A stretch of 64,000 nucleotides of DNA from Leucaena leucocephala (Eukaryota; Streptophyta; Magnoliopsida; Fabales; Fabaceae), in NCBI GenBank assembly GCA_037074615.1, contig CM073566.1, forward strand, positions 10,372,001-10,436,000, in the 5' to 3' direction. Below, in pieces: positions 22,380-35,060 of this stretch. The notes under the pieces are model-generated. The model had not been told where the DNA came from and did no database searches. It worked only from the letters and a program-made list of their open reading frames with translations. Position 1 is the stretch's first letter, and each line of letters opens with the position of its first letter. The translations under genes were made by a program, and so were the position numbers.

Positions 22380-25243
22380 AAAAGATCAGATTATCTGCTT
22401 TTAGTGCAAAAAGTTGGGCCATATCAAAGCCGAATGTCCTCAATTCTTCAAGAAAGACTAAGAAAGAAGAGAGAAAAGTTTTAGAAGAGGATAGCATTCG
22501 TGTCATCAATCTAGGGAGAAAGCTCTTCAGAAAGTGGAGAGAGCGACAACGATGAAAAGCAAACATTTATCTGGTTGCTCAAGAAGAAAAAGACTCAGAG
22601 ACAGAGGAGGTAATAAATGCTGAACCTACCTATGATAAATTTTCTCTGAATATAATGAATTACATTATGAATTCATAAAATTAGCAAAAGAGTTAGTAAA
22701 CTCTAAAAAAAAAAGATTCAGAGTTGAGAAGAAAAGATAAATGTGATACCTGAGATTGTATCAAAGTGTGAGGAATCAGAGAAGAAAAATATAGAGTTAA
22801 CCAAAATTCTCAAAAAAATTACTAAAGGTACTTAAATGCTCAATATTATACTTAGGAATCAGATATGTGTCTCTGATAAGTCTGAAACAGGATATGATCC
22901 TAATCTAGACAAACATAAAGGAAAGAAAAAGTTAGGTAACAAATCGTATCTAAATTACTTTAAACATACTATACGTACATCAAATACATTTGCTCTATAT
23001 TCATATTGCAATCGCAAGGGTCACTCTACTGCTTCTTGTTATCACAAGAAGAACGGACCCTACGGCACACTGAAATGGGTTCCAAAAGGCACTTATGTAC
23101 CTAAGGTAATCCAAACACCTTAAAGGACCCAAGAAAATTTGGGAACCTAAAGTCAAATGATTTTGTTTCAAGTTTGTCTTAAAGCATCCAAGACTAATAA
23201 ATGGCATATTGATAGTAGATGCTCCAGACATATGACCGGAGATAGAGAAGTTCCTCAAAGCTTCATCATAAGGAAGGTGGCAAAGTAAGCATCGGAGAAA
23301 ATCAATCCGGGAAGATTGCTAGGATTGGAGAAGTTAGAGGCAAAGAAGGGGTGAAAGTGGAATATGTATACTATGTAGAAGGATTATGCCACAATCTCTT
23401 CAATGTAAGTCAAACCGCGGATAAAGACAATCGGATCATCTTTGACTCAAAAGAATGCCTAATAGTAAGCAAGAAAGATCTTCCACTCAATAAATAAAGC
23501 TTAAAGGCAAAACTACGTGCTCCAAGGGATGGTAATTGTTATACTATTTCTATTAATTCAAGTTCACCTGAAAACTATTTTCTTAGTAAATCTGAAGAAA
23601 GTTGGTTATGGCAAAAGAGATTAGCTCATGTAAATATGTATCAGGTTTCAAAACTAGTTAAGAAAGATCTAGTAATTGGTTTACCTGAAGTTAAATCTAA
23701 AATTAATATTGTTTGTGAAGCTTGTCAAAAGGGAAAACAAGTAAAGTCCTCCTTTAAATCAAAGAATAAAGTCTCAACTGAGAAACCACTCCAATTACTC
23801 CATATCGATTTAGTTGGTCCATCAAGAGTCAAAAGTTTTGGAAGAAACTTATATACTCTTGTGATAGTTGATGACTATTTGGGATTTACTTAGACTTTAT
23901 TTCTTTCATCCAAAGATGAGACTTTTAATGCTTTTGTTGTATCTTTTACAAAGGTGCAAATGAGAAATGTAGTTCTACTGTGTCTATCAAGACTGATCAC
24001 AAGGGAGAATTCGAGAACACTGAATTTGCTAAATTCTGTGACAACTACGTGATAGATCACAACTTCTCTACACCAAGAACACCACAACAAAATGGAGTTG
24101 TTGAAAGAAAAAATAGAGTCCTCACTGAGATGGCTAGAGCGATGCTTAATCACAAGGGTGTCTCACAAGTTTTCTGGGAAAAGGCTATGAATATAGCAAG
24201 TTACATATCCAACCGAGCTTACATCAAACCACTACTCAACAAGACACCATATAAACTATACAAAAGATGCAAGTCTAATCTCACTCATATGAGGATCTTC
24301 AGGAGAGAATGTTTCATCCACAACAACAAAAAAGAAAATTTGGGTAAGTTTGATCATAAATCTGATGAGGGTATTTTTCTTGGCTATTCAAATTATAGTG
24401 AAGCATATAGATTTTTTAATAAAAGAAAATTTACAATAGAAGAGTCTATACACGTAGTATTTTCTGAAACAGAACCAATTTCAAAGCCTTTAGATGATGA
24501 AGTTGAGATAATACAAGGTCTTGAAACACTAAAATTGAATAAAAAAAGAACTCGTAGCTGATCAACCTAGCAATCAGCTTAACGAGCCAGAAAAAGATCA
24601 ACCTAGAGCCTGGAGACATAATAGAAATCATCCTTTAGACTAGGTTATTGGTGAAGTCGATGAAGGAGTAAGAACCCAGAGACAAGTGTTCAAAAAAGTG
24701 TATTTCTCTGCATTTATTTCTAACATTGAACCCACCAATATAGATGAAGCACTATCAGATGATTTATAGATAGTTGCTATGGAGGAAGAACTAAATCAAT
24801 TTGAATGGAATCAAGTTTGAGACTTAGTATACCCAGACCCAATGATCATCTAGTCCTTGGGACTAAATGGGTATTCAAAAATAAATTTGATAAATCTACT
24901 GTAATCATTAGAAATAAGGCTAAATTAGTTGCAAAAGGTTATAATCAAGAAGAGGGTATTGATTATGAGAAAACCTATACTCTAGTGAAAAAATTAGAAG
25001 TTATACGAGTACTCTTAACCTTTGCTTGGTCAAAGATTTTAAACTATATCAGATGGATGTCAAAAAGTGCTTTTCTTAATGGTTTTATAATTGAAGAGGT
25101 CTATGTAGAATAACCTCCTGGTTTTGAAGATAATCGTTTTTCAAATCATGTTTATAAAGTTAATAAAGCATTATAAGGGTTAAAACAAGCTCCTAGAGCT
25201 TGGTATGACCGTCTCAGCAAGTACTTGATAGAGAAAGGCTTTG
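22380..25243 (+). pseudogene. Copia pol, first part: zinc knuckle, protease, integrase, start of RT
   Basis: Order along the strand: a second Cys/His motif 'CNRKGHSTASCYHKK' (about 23005), a protease-like start 'WHIDSRCSRHMTGD' (23200) with Arg at the Gly of the usual DSGCSRHMTG, and GAG-pre-integrase 'LWQKRLAHVNMYQVSKL' (23610). Then come the integrase zinc region and core with 'LLHIDLVGPSRVKSFG', 'IKTDHKGEFENTEF' (24000) and 'STPRTPQQNGVVERKN', followed by the C-terminal 'EGIFLGYS'. RT begins with 'LGTKWVFKNKFD' (24860), 'LVAKGYNQEEGIDYEKTY' and 'GLKQAPRAWYDRLSKYL' (25180-25230). Several stops and frameshifts are present. The frame is cut at 25249 by a solo LTR and resumes at 28192. Confidence 0.88.
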
Positions 25244-25248
25244 AAAGA

Positions 25249-28186
25249 TGTAACACCTTACTTTAGTACGTCTTAGAGACTATTTGGTAGCATTTAGAAC
25301 CACTTACAAGTCCATTGAAGTTTATTCTCAAAATCTGGAAAATTCCAAATCATGGGGTACTATTCATGTCGTATTTTCATATTAAACGACAAACTTCAAA
25401 AAATCATAATTAATTCTAAAAAAATTGAAATAAAGTTGTTCAAAAGGATACTTGAAGATAACATATTTTAATGTAATATAAAAATAATTATCAGACCAAA
25501 TTCTTAACCAATCAATATAGTTTAATCCTTAAAAATACTATTTATTTGGTCAAAATTTTTGGAAAACAGTTTCTGGTCCCTAACTTTAAAAATTTTGTTC
25601 CTTTATGTCGACATCGAAATAAGGCATTCTTGGTATCCAAATGAAGCTTGACATGTTAACTAAGTACTAATAATTTATTATACATTTATACAATCATCAA
25701 CTATTTTTAATTACATCATAAATATTACTGCTCAAATATGGACATTGTTCATAAATAGAATTTTCTAGCCACTACTTTACATACATATACATTTTAATTA
25801 TACAACTATTTCCTATGTCTTCTTCATGAATCATCATCTTCTTCTTCACTTGAATACCCTGCTAGAATGGTTGTGACATGGAGGGGTGAGATTTTTGGGA
25901 AAATTCAATAGTAAATGTTACTAAACAAAGTATGCATCAATGCTTGGTATTTGTGCTTGCTTGTAATTGTGTTAACATAATGTATTGTGCATGCTTCCAT
26001 ATAACATATGGAATACAATTGGCCAAAGTAATCATAGCACAGAGCTTCAAAAATTACATATGAATAACATCAATCAATCAAGTCATAACACAATCATCCA
26101 TACAACTAATACATACAAGTTTAGGTAAGTTTATTACCTTGGAATAGCTCTCCTTTAACCTTTTCTTTCTTGTCCTTTTCTGTCTCATTTTTCACAAATG
26201 TCAAAGCCTAATCAAAGTTCATCAATGAACTTATTACAATCCATCCTAATCCATTTTATATCTAGCTCAATAACTTAGCTTTATTCTTCTAAAACCGATA
26301 AACTCCTAACTTTCTTTATTTGTGGTTAATTACCTTGTCCTTTGAATTAATTTGTACCTTGACTATATCCCACACAATTTTATCCAAGGAATCCAAATAT
26401 GGATTCAGATTTTCAAAATTCCAATGTTTCCTTCAGGTCTGGACAGAAACAGAAACATGACATACAACTTGCTAAAAATTCCTCTTTTCAATTCCAATGC
26501 TTCCAAGACATTGATCTTACTTAACCCTACACAATTTTACATTTTAAACCCATTGAAAATATCAAAATTATGAAATTCTAATCACTGTTCATATACATGA
26601 GCAGTAACAGAGAAGGTTTTAAATTCTCTATTTTTCAATTTCAATGTTTCCAAAGTTCCAATCTTATTCAATCCTACACAAAATCCTTATACAAATTCAT
26701 TGGAACCATTAGAACAATGAAATTCAATCTTCTTCCTTCATTTTTGTCCTAGGCTGAAAGGTTACATAAATTGGGATTTCAAGGCTTAAACAATTAATTC
26801 AAGCAATAACCAACAATCCAAGCCTATCTAAGTTAATATTTCCTAGTTCTAACTTACTTTTCTTCTTTCTTCATTGCTGTAAAGATTTGCACAGCATCAT
26901 TACCAAGAGGATATGTCATTTTTCTTCCATTAAAACTTAGGTTCTATCTTTCAAAAATACTTAGAAATAAATTAGGAAAGATTGTTTACCTTAGGTACTT
27001 GCTTGAGTGGCTTCTCCTTGATCTTATTTTGAGTTCTCTCTTCATTTGGCATGGTTTCCCCAAGGGTTCATGGCAGCACAAAATTGAAGAGAATGGAGGG
27101 GTATTTATAATGAAAATTTAAGGTTGGATGGACCATTATGCCCCTTAAGTTCCTAATTATTACAATTCCCTAATCTTACTCCCTATTGGTTACTTTCTTG
27201 ATTAATTAAACTTAATCATCTTTAATTAATTCTTACATTATTTTAATATAATTTATCACATGGGATAATGCTTCCTTCATGCTCTTGTTGCCATGTGGAG
27301 ATGTGTGGGTCCCACAAGGACACCTCACATGCCAACACATACTTCTTGATAATTCTCCTTATTATTTTTTTATACAAAATTCCATTTGACCTCTAACACT
27401 TTCTCAGCACCTTGGGACTTCATATGACACTATCTTGGGCTTGTCTAGGCCCAAACCATTAATTTGGCATATTTCCCAAGACACCTAATATTATTTCCTA
27501 TACTGATATCCTTAAATTATCCTGATTTTTGAAATAAATTCTATAAAATTATTTTAAAGGTTCTAACATTTTTAGAAATTTATTATAATATAAAATAAAT
27601 TTATTGCAAAGTCTTATAATTTTTTAGACCCAAAAGTACTGTTAAAAATTCTATACATTTTTTAATCCTTTATCGGTGTCCTTTTTCACCTTAAATTCTC
27701 TAATTAATTCTACAGGACTCTTTTTTTTGCTTCTGTCAATTTCATAAATTATTATATTAATTATAAGAATTTATTACAAATTTTTATTTGATTTTGAGGT
27801 CCAGAAGATACTATAATAATTTCTAGACTTCAAAAATTAATATCAATTTATCGCGACCTTAAATCAAAATTATGAGATTATGCCTGGCCCAAATGCTGTC
27901 CTCTATTTATTGGTAAAATTTGGGACCAAAATATTTTTGGGCAATTTTGGGCTTTTTCTGATTCAACTTTCCATAATTACACTTTTGCCCCTAGAAAGTT
28001 TTAAACTTTTCATTTAAGTCCTTTCTTTATAATCTTTCATTTTCTACTTTTTATCTTTGCAATTTAGTCCTTTTTTCTTTATAACCTTATCTAATCATTA
28101 TATTTTTTTTATTTATCATCACAATCTCTTCCAAATCTCTTTCCTCTATCAATCTTATACAGATAGAAAAAAATTGGGATGTGACA
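25249..28186 (+). mobile_element. Solo LTR (2.94 kb) with 5-bp target duplication, inserted in Copia pol
   Basis: The insert starts TGTAACACC and ends GGGATGTGACA, so it has the TG...CA ends of an LTR. It is flanked by a perfect AAAGA on both sides (25244-25248, 28187-28191). Removing it rejoins the pol frame exactly. It has no coding domains, primer-binding site or polypurine tract, so it is a single LTR left after recombination. It holds about three degenerate copies of a roughly 160-bp unit at 26350-26740. A second copy lies reversed at 50910-53984. The great LTR length suggests a large Ty3/gypsy family, but this is inference. Confidence 0.88.
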
Positions 28187-28191
28187 AAAGA

Positions 28192-29203
28192 GGAAAAGTA
28201 GATAATACTTTGTTTATTAAAAGAAATAAATATGATCTTTTAGTAGTTTAAATTTATGTTGATGATATTCTCTTCAGTGCTACTAATGAAGATAATTTGT
28301 CGAGATTTTGCCAAGTTAATGCAGGGAGAGTTTGAAATGTCCATGATGAGAGAATTGAACTTCTTTCTGGGACTTCAAATAAAATAACGGAAGAATAGCA
28401 TCTTCATTTTACAGACAAAGTACTTGAAGGAGGTTATGAAAAAGTTTGAGTTGGATCAAGCCAAAAGTGTCTCAACCCCAATGAGTACAAGTACCATGCT
28501 AGATAAGGATCAGAAGGAAAAAGACTTCAACATTACAAAATATAGAGGAATGATTGGATCTCTTCTATACCTCACCGCAAGCAGACCAGACATACAATTA
28601 AGTGGGGATGTGTTCTAGATATCAAGCTGCTCTAAGGGAATCTCATACTTAAGCTATAAATAGAATATTTAGATATTTTATGGGAACTATTGACCTTGGG
28701 ATATGGTTTCCTAAAGGAGGAGCAAAATACTTGATAGCATACTCAGACTCTAACCACGGAGGACATAAAATAGATAGGAAAGCACTAGTGGACAATGCTA
28801 ATTTCTTGGTGACTGTCTAGTCTCATGGTTCAGTAAGAAGTAATATACGGTGGCTATCTCATCAACAAAAGTTGAATATGTAGCTGTTGGAAGTTGTTAT
28901 GCACAAGTATTATGGCTCAAACAACAATTTCAAGATCTGGGAATACATTTGAACGAGATTCCAATTCTCTGTGACAACACAAGCACAATCAATTTGTCAA
29001 AAAATCCAGTACTTCATTCCTGGACAAAGCCCATTGATATCAGACACCATTTTATAAGAGATCACATGCAGAAGAAAGATATAAAAGTTGAATCCATCAT
29101 AACTCATCTTCAACTAACTGATATTTTCACTAAACCACTAGCTCAAGATCAATTCAACTATATCAGGAGAGAATTAGGAAAGGTAAATCCCAATGAGTTG
29201 TAA
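28192..29203 (+). pseudogene. Copia pol, second part: RT catalytic motif to RNase H
   Basis: The frame resumes with 'GKVDNTLFIKRNKYDLLVV', then a stop (TAA, 28249) and the RT active site YVDD at 28255-28266. There follow 'FELDQAKSVSTPMSTSTMLD' (28440-28500), 'YRGMIGSLLYLTASRPDI' (28540-28600) and the RNase H region 'AISSTKVEYVAVGSCYAQVLWLKQ' (in two pieces here, from 28850) with 'CDNTSTINLSKNPVLHS'. It ends with 'ITHLQLTDIFTKPLAQDQF' before TAA at 29203. Several stops and frameshifts lie between. Together with 22380-25243 it makes a nearly complete but dead Copia pol. Confidence 0.88.
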
Positions 29204-29469
29204 AAATTCTATTTCCTTAATAAACTAACTTAAGTTTGTTTATTTCTAAGTTTTCTATAGCCTTCATCTTCTTAAAATAATTATTCAATACTTATGTTTT
29301 AATTATTCAAGTTGCTAACTTAAGCTTCGGAGTGTTTAGTTAAATTTTTGTAGGATACTCTGTTATTGGATTAAAAAACAGAGGCTAAAAGAGGATGAAT
29401 TATTCCAACACTTAATCAACTAATGGACGGAGGTAACTTTATGTTTATTGAAATATGCGTTAAATGTGT

Positions 29470-29990
29470 TATTTTTGTGAAATTAATTGATTAATAGTTC
29501 GATTAATTAAAATTAATCGAATAACTAGTTGATTAAGTAATAAAAAAGCGGATATGTGTGTGCTTAAATGTCAAATTAATCGATTAACATTTCCATTAAT
29601 TGAAATTAATCAAACAGCTAATCGATTAATCATAGTTACAAATATTTTTAAAAGCTATTTTACTTTGAAATTAATCGATTAAGAATGCGATTAATATTAA
29701 TTAATTGAACAGCTAATCGATTAATGGATATTAAATATGTGTTAAAAGTTACTTTTCTTTAGAATTAATCGATTGACCATTCGATTAATGTTAATTAATC
29801 GAACATCTAACCAATTAATAAATGTTGAATTAGTGTTAGGGGTTACTGTTATTTAAAATTAATCGATTGACTATTCGATTAATTAAAATTAATCGAACAC
29901 CTAATCAATTAATTTGCTTCTGTATGTGCATATTTGATTAAATTAATCGATTACCTAATCGATGAATAGGCATTAATCGATTAATATCGG
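29470..29990 (+). repeat. Array of palindromic ATTAATCGATTAAT-type motifs after pol
   Basis: More than ten variants of 'attaatcgattaat' and 'ttaatcgaacacctaatc' occur over about 520 bp between pol and the env-like remnant. The same motif fills the left part of the element's 5' LTR (19890-20450). The flanking DNA differs from the LTR, so this is not simply a 3' LTR. Each unit is self-complementary around ATCGAT. Confidence 0.75.
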
Positions 29991-30192
29991 GATTTATCAG
30001 TTATCAGTTATGACTCTTCACTATTCAACTCAAGCCCTAATCAACTAATCTCCAATCTCTCTCACTTTCAATCCTAAAAAATCCTCAAATTAGTTTGTGA
30101 AATAGCTTACGAACCCTCCACAGATCAAAACCCACCAAAAATACCCACAAATTTCTCCATTTCACCAATTAATCTCTTAATTCAATGAAGAA

Positions 30193-30890
30193 TTGGTGAG
30201 AACTAAAACCACAAATGCCAGCAGGTCTGAGCCTAATCCTTCCAAATCAATATCCAATGCTCCTCAGACTTTAATAGCGAAAGAAAAGAAGAAGTATCAA
30301 CCTAAGGTGGCCAAGGATGGCCCAGAGGTATCAAAGGATAAGGGCAAGGTGCCGACGAGCAAGGCTCTGGCAAAGGAAGCAACCAAAGACAAGAGCAAAG
30401 TCCAGATGTCTGAGCCTTCTCCAAAGTCTGTTAACAAGAGAAAGGCAAGGTCATAACAGATTAACTCGAATACTGACTCTAATCCAGAGTTCACTACTAT
30501 ACTAGAGAAGACTATACAGACTGCCACTGAGTCTCTTAGCAACAGATAGAGGACACCAAGGAAAACTACTGCCATATTAGCTCCCTCAGATTCTCAGTCA
30601 CCCAGTTTGATCTTTCTACAAGGTAACATAGAATTAGATGTTGATACATTGAACTTCAACATCTAACTACTAGACTGAGGTTGAGAGATCAAGTTAGACT
30701 TCATATAATCAATCAGATGATAAGTGCTCCTACTTCAGTGCCAATGAAGAATATGGATCATGCCAAGGCCTATCATATCCTTCTACAGACTAACAAGCCA
30801 TTCCCTGGATCTCTATCCTTCACCCCGAGTCAGATGTATGACTTTTATCGTATCATCCACTCTTTTGGGAGTGAATCTTGTTGATGTAGG
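30193..30890 (+). pseudogene. SIRE env-like / plant transposon ORF remnant
   Basis: Downstream of pol, an open frame from TTG at 30193 reads VRTKTTNASRSEPNPSKS and goes on with Lys/Ser/Pro-rich sequence to a stop at 30456. After further stops a patch 'QVRLHIINQMISAPTSVPM' (30685 onward) and 'PGSLSFTPSQMYDFYRIIHS' ends near 30884. SIRE/Maximus Copia elements carry an extra 'envelope-like' ORF in this position, starting with a similar basic stretch (MxRTKxT). No ATG is in frame at the expected start, so the start codon was probably lost. Role unknown even in intact relatives. Confidence 0.5.
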
Positions 30891-31495
30891 TCTCTTCATT
30901 GATTAGCTCTTCAAAAAATAATGATAATCTTCATTTATTTTCAGTATCCTTCCAAGCTATCATTTTTTCTAATATCTCTAGAAATAATATTTTTTAACTC
31001 AAATATCTTATAAAAATTCAAATAAAAGGTAATAGGATAAAAGAGATAAAACAATTAATAAGAAAATAGGAAAAGATAATACATTTATCTATTATCCTTT
31101 AATTAAATTCAAATGAAATATAATATAACATAATAATAATATTATATTATATGAATTAATTAATACAATAAAATATAATATTAATATAATATTATAAATT
31201 ACCCTTTCTCATGGATATAATATAATATAATTTTATAATAGTTGATGTGGGACATAGTCATCTTTTATTTATTTTTTCTAATTTTTTTAAATACATAAAA
31301 GTAAAATACTTTTATATAAATTAATTTAATCAAGAGAAATAATAAAATCAATAAAAACACAAGAAAATAGCTTTTTTTAATCATTTAATTCATATAATCA
31401 ATTAAAACACAAAATAACCACAATTATTACAATAATACCTATTAAACATGATAAATTTCCTAAAATAAATAAAAAATAATATAATAAAATATGGA
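30891..31495. other. AT-rich spacer between two LTR elements
   Basis: No coding signal. The sequence is over 80% A/T, with long 'ataatataat' runs near 31120-31230. The 3' LTR expected for the plus-strand Copia element is not present here. Confidence 0.5.
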
Positions 31496-31499
31496 TTCA

Positions 31500-33450
31500 T
31501 TACTGTCCTTACAACCGTAAGGTTACAGTCCACTCAAGAGTATCACTCTTGGCAACTTCCGAAATAAATTTGTTAAATAACAAACTCTCTCTCAATAGAG
31601 AATATAAGATAAACACTGAAGTACAGACTCTTTAAGTTTCTCTCTCTCAATAATATGATATGCTCTGTATCAAAGAGGAGAAACAGAGTGAAACAGAGAT
31701 ACAATCACTAAATATAATCGAAGTGTACGTTGAGCATTTGTTGTATCTTCTTACGTTTCTCTTAGCGTTCTTCACTTCATTAGCTTTTTTTCACCGGCCT
31801 CATCTTCTTTTATATATGCCTTCTTCATAAAACTGTTGAAATAGCCGTTGAGATAACCGTTGATAAATATAGCCATTGTTGCTGACGTATGCATTTTATT
31901 TTTTTTGAATTTCTTCTTTTGATCTACAAATGATCTTGAAACATGCTTTAGAGAAGATATATAATCAGTATAAGCATAAAGCAATTATTTTTAAATAATT
32001 TAAATTTAAAGATCAATATATGTAAAAAACTGGTTTAAAAATATTTTCACATATTAGTCTAATTTATTGGAGTGTTTATCAAAGAAATTCCTTGTCAAAA
32101 AGGACTTTAATAAATTATTAATGAATTGTATTGAAACAGTTTTGAATGTTATCGAGCAATGCTTCGATAACCAACATGTTCCAAAAGGTCTTTGATAAAT
32201 CTTTAATGAGTTTCATTCAACTAGTTCTAGATTTATCGAATAGGTATTTAATAAATATCCTTATCAAAAAAATTTAAAAAAATATTATTTTCAAATACTT
32301 CGATAAATAGACTTATCGAATAAATTATTGATAAATATTGAAGAATATCTTTTTAACTTTTTAAACAAATTTTCATAATCTTTTATCTTTTCTCAATTCA
32401 TGAAACTTAATTGGGGACAAGAATACATAAGATCGTTTATCAAATTCAAATCAAATCACAATATCATCATTTAGCACATTAGAACATATCATTAGCTTAA
32501 CAAAATCATTCATAGAATAATTAAACAAGTTAAGCTTAGTAGAAAGATCTTATCCAAGATAACTTCGATAAGTAATATGATCGAATAGATTATCGATAAG
32601 ATCATAATAAATCAGACTTCAAATCTTTAATGATCTCAAGATCTATCAAAGTATAGATTATTAAAACAAATCAACGTCATTATAAGCAATAGATCATCAA
32701 AATCTTTGATCAAAACAATCCTTTAGAGAATTTTAATAAGAAGAACTGCTTGTCTTTCTTTCTCAATTTTGATCTTATATAATTTGTAACTCAAGTATTC
32801 ACATATCATTTGAGAAGAAAACAATTTAATCAAATCACTATCAAAATCATTTATCAAAATAGAAGTTCCAGTGATATGGATAAACTTAAAAATATCTTGA
32901 TCATCAGACTTTAAATTTTTAAAGTTTTTTTCTTTCTCTAATCATAAGTATTTAGAAATCATTTTGGAAAGAAAGAAACAAGATAGTATCTTATCAAAAG
33001 TAAGAAGTAAAAAATATATATATTATATAATCAAAATTATTTATCAGTATTTTCGATAGCACAGAAATTTTCTCTTATTTATTGAAGTGTTATTCAATAA
33101 ATCCCCTTATCAAATAGTACTTCGATAAATGAAGCTTTCAAATCTGAATGTCTTCTTTGAGAAATAGAATTTATTGATCGAAGTCTTTATCAATAAATAC
33201 TTTGATCAATCAATACTTCGATAAAATTTTTTTGTAAAAATTCTTTTCATAAACTGAATTTTTTATAAAACTAATTAAAAGTTTCTTCGATAAATTATCT
33301 TATCGAATAAATTTTCGAATAATTTCTAATTTAAAATGATGACTCAAATTTTTCATTCAAATGTTCTTTCTCATTTATCGAAGAACTTATCAAATAATTA
33401 CCTTATCGATAAATTTATCGATAAATATTCTTTATCAGTTAAATTTTTTT
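31500..33450 (-). mobile_element. SIRE-type Copia LTR in reverse orientation
   Basis: Read on the minus strand, 31860-31500 shows the same order of landmarks as the plus-strand LTRs: repeated 'caacggctatttcaacag', a TATA box (atatataaaa near 31810), 'agtgtttatcttatattctc', 'gagagagag', 'gaagttgccaagagtga' and 'ctgtaaccttacggttgtaag'. Further upstream (32100-33450) is an array of TTATCGAA/TTCGATAA motifs, which takes the place of the ATTAATCGATTAAT array of the other LTR. The end with 'attcaccccctctt' and a primer-binding site is missing, so the LTR is truncated on its 3' side. Confidence 0.6.
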
Positions 33451-33489
33451 TTAAATATTATTTTAATTAATTGTCATCATTAAAATATT

Positions 33490-34760
33490 ATAGTTTAAGA
33501 TTTAAGGGGCCTAATTCTCGTTTCCCTGACCAAGCCAAGATGTTACCTCATACAAAGCTCACGATGGGCATCTTTAGAAATCCTTAGAATTGAATTAACA
33601 GGAAAAGGGTGGGAGTGAGTCAATAAACCTTCAGTTTGACGGGAATGATATATAGCTTCTATCACGGCCCACCCATGACGTGGCGGATTCACATAGGACC
33701 AAAAGTTGGCGAATCATGTTTCTTGGCGCGCCTTCCAATGTCATGTCCATAGGCGCACAAGCACGACTTGGCTAAATTATTTTTATTAATATTGTTGCAT
33801 ATAAGGTCACTAGATTTATAATAATTATTTTTTATTTTAGTGAGAGAAAACTATTTTTTACTCGTGTGGTAATGTGATGTTTATGAGTGATTTGATATAT
33901 ATAAATTTATTAATATTAATATAATTATATTGAAAAATCTTTATTGATATTTTTTATTATAAATAATCTTGTGGAACTTAAAGTTTAATTTAAAAAATTT
34001 AAATTGAGATTTGAAACTTGTTATATTAGAAATTGAAGAAAGTTATTATCTTGATTATAATATTTATTGGTATTATTGGTTATCAAACTATTGACATTTT
34101 GATTAGTATGATTATCTTGAGAATTATGTATATTGTGATTAGGGATTGGTGGTGATGGAGTTGTCTATCTATCACGTGGTATAGCCTCCATTAGAACTTG
34201 ATGGTTAGCTTTTGTACCACCAGTTTATCAAGGACTTGGCCCACCTATTTACCAAGGGGCTGCGACACCCCTACCTATTTATCGAGAGGAAATAAACCTA
34301 TGGTCCGATCATGTACTCTATGAATTTTGGCTGATTCATAACACATGACCAGTTAGCTCTTTGAGTAGGCAGTTGTATGGTAGTTATCACTAGCCTATGG
34401 GTTCGATCGGCAAATATAAGGCGGTTCAGTTTTATGGGAGAAATTTGGATGGTTTATCCATTTGATTATATTATAATGATGTGTTATTTTCTATCTATTG
34501 TATTTTGTTAACTGTCCCACTTGACACCTCACAAGCACCCATTATATGTATGATGAGTAAGATTTTTGGTTACTGAGACGTTTGTCTCACTCTATTTTTA
34601 TTAATATTTTTCAAGAGATAGTCTCGTACTAGGACCTCAGGGAAGGTTTCGGAAGCTTGATTAGTGTTATATCGATTGTATAGCATCCTCCTCTTAATTT
34701 ATGTGTGAAATAGTTTTATATTGCCACAGTAAGGCTTATTCTGCATATTCTGATATGATA
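33490..34760 (+). mobile_element. Probable Ty3/gypsy-type LTR remnant
   Basis: A stretch of more balanced composition with 'gtcccacttgacacctcaca' (34513), a 'tctcact' patch (34588) and 'ggacctcagggaaggtttcggaagc' (34641). A similar series in the same order occurs at 56213-56360 (gtcccacatgacatctcat, ggtctcacctcgc, ccagaggggtcac...ggtatcggaagcg). No ORF or boundary was found. The call rests on this shared architecture. Confidence 0.35.
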
Positions 34761-35060
34761 TAATTACTATTTTTATTAATAATATGCATATTTATAGAAA
34801 AGTGTGATATTCAAGATATAAAATTTATGAAAGATGGAACAATTTATATGTTGTAGATAATTTCACTTATTTTCTATTTTTTTTATCATAATTACGTGTC
34901 AATTAAGAAAGATCTTTTTTAACCATGGTATGATTTTCTGTTAGATTTTAGTAAAACTCTTTTCTACTATGGTTAACTCTTTAAAATTAAAAAAAAAATC
35001 ATTTATAACTATGGTCTAAGTAATTAATAGTAGTTATAATTTTAGGAGGATTTCATAGGT

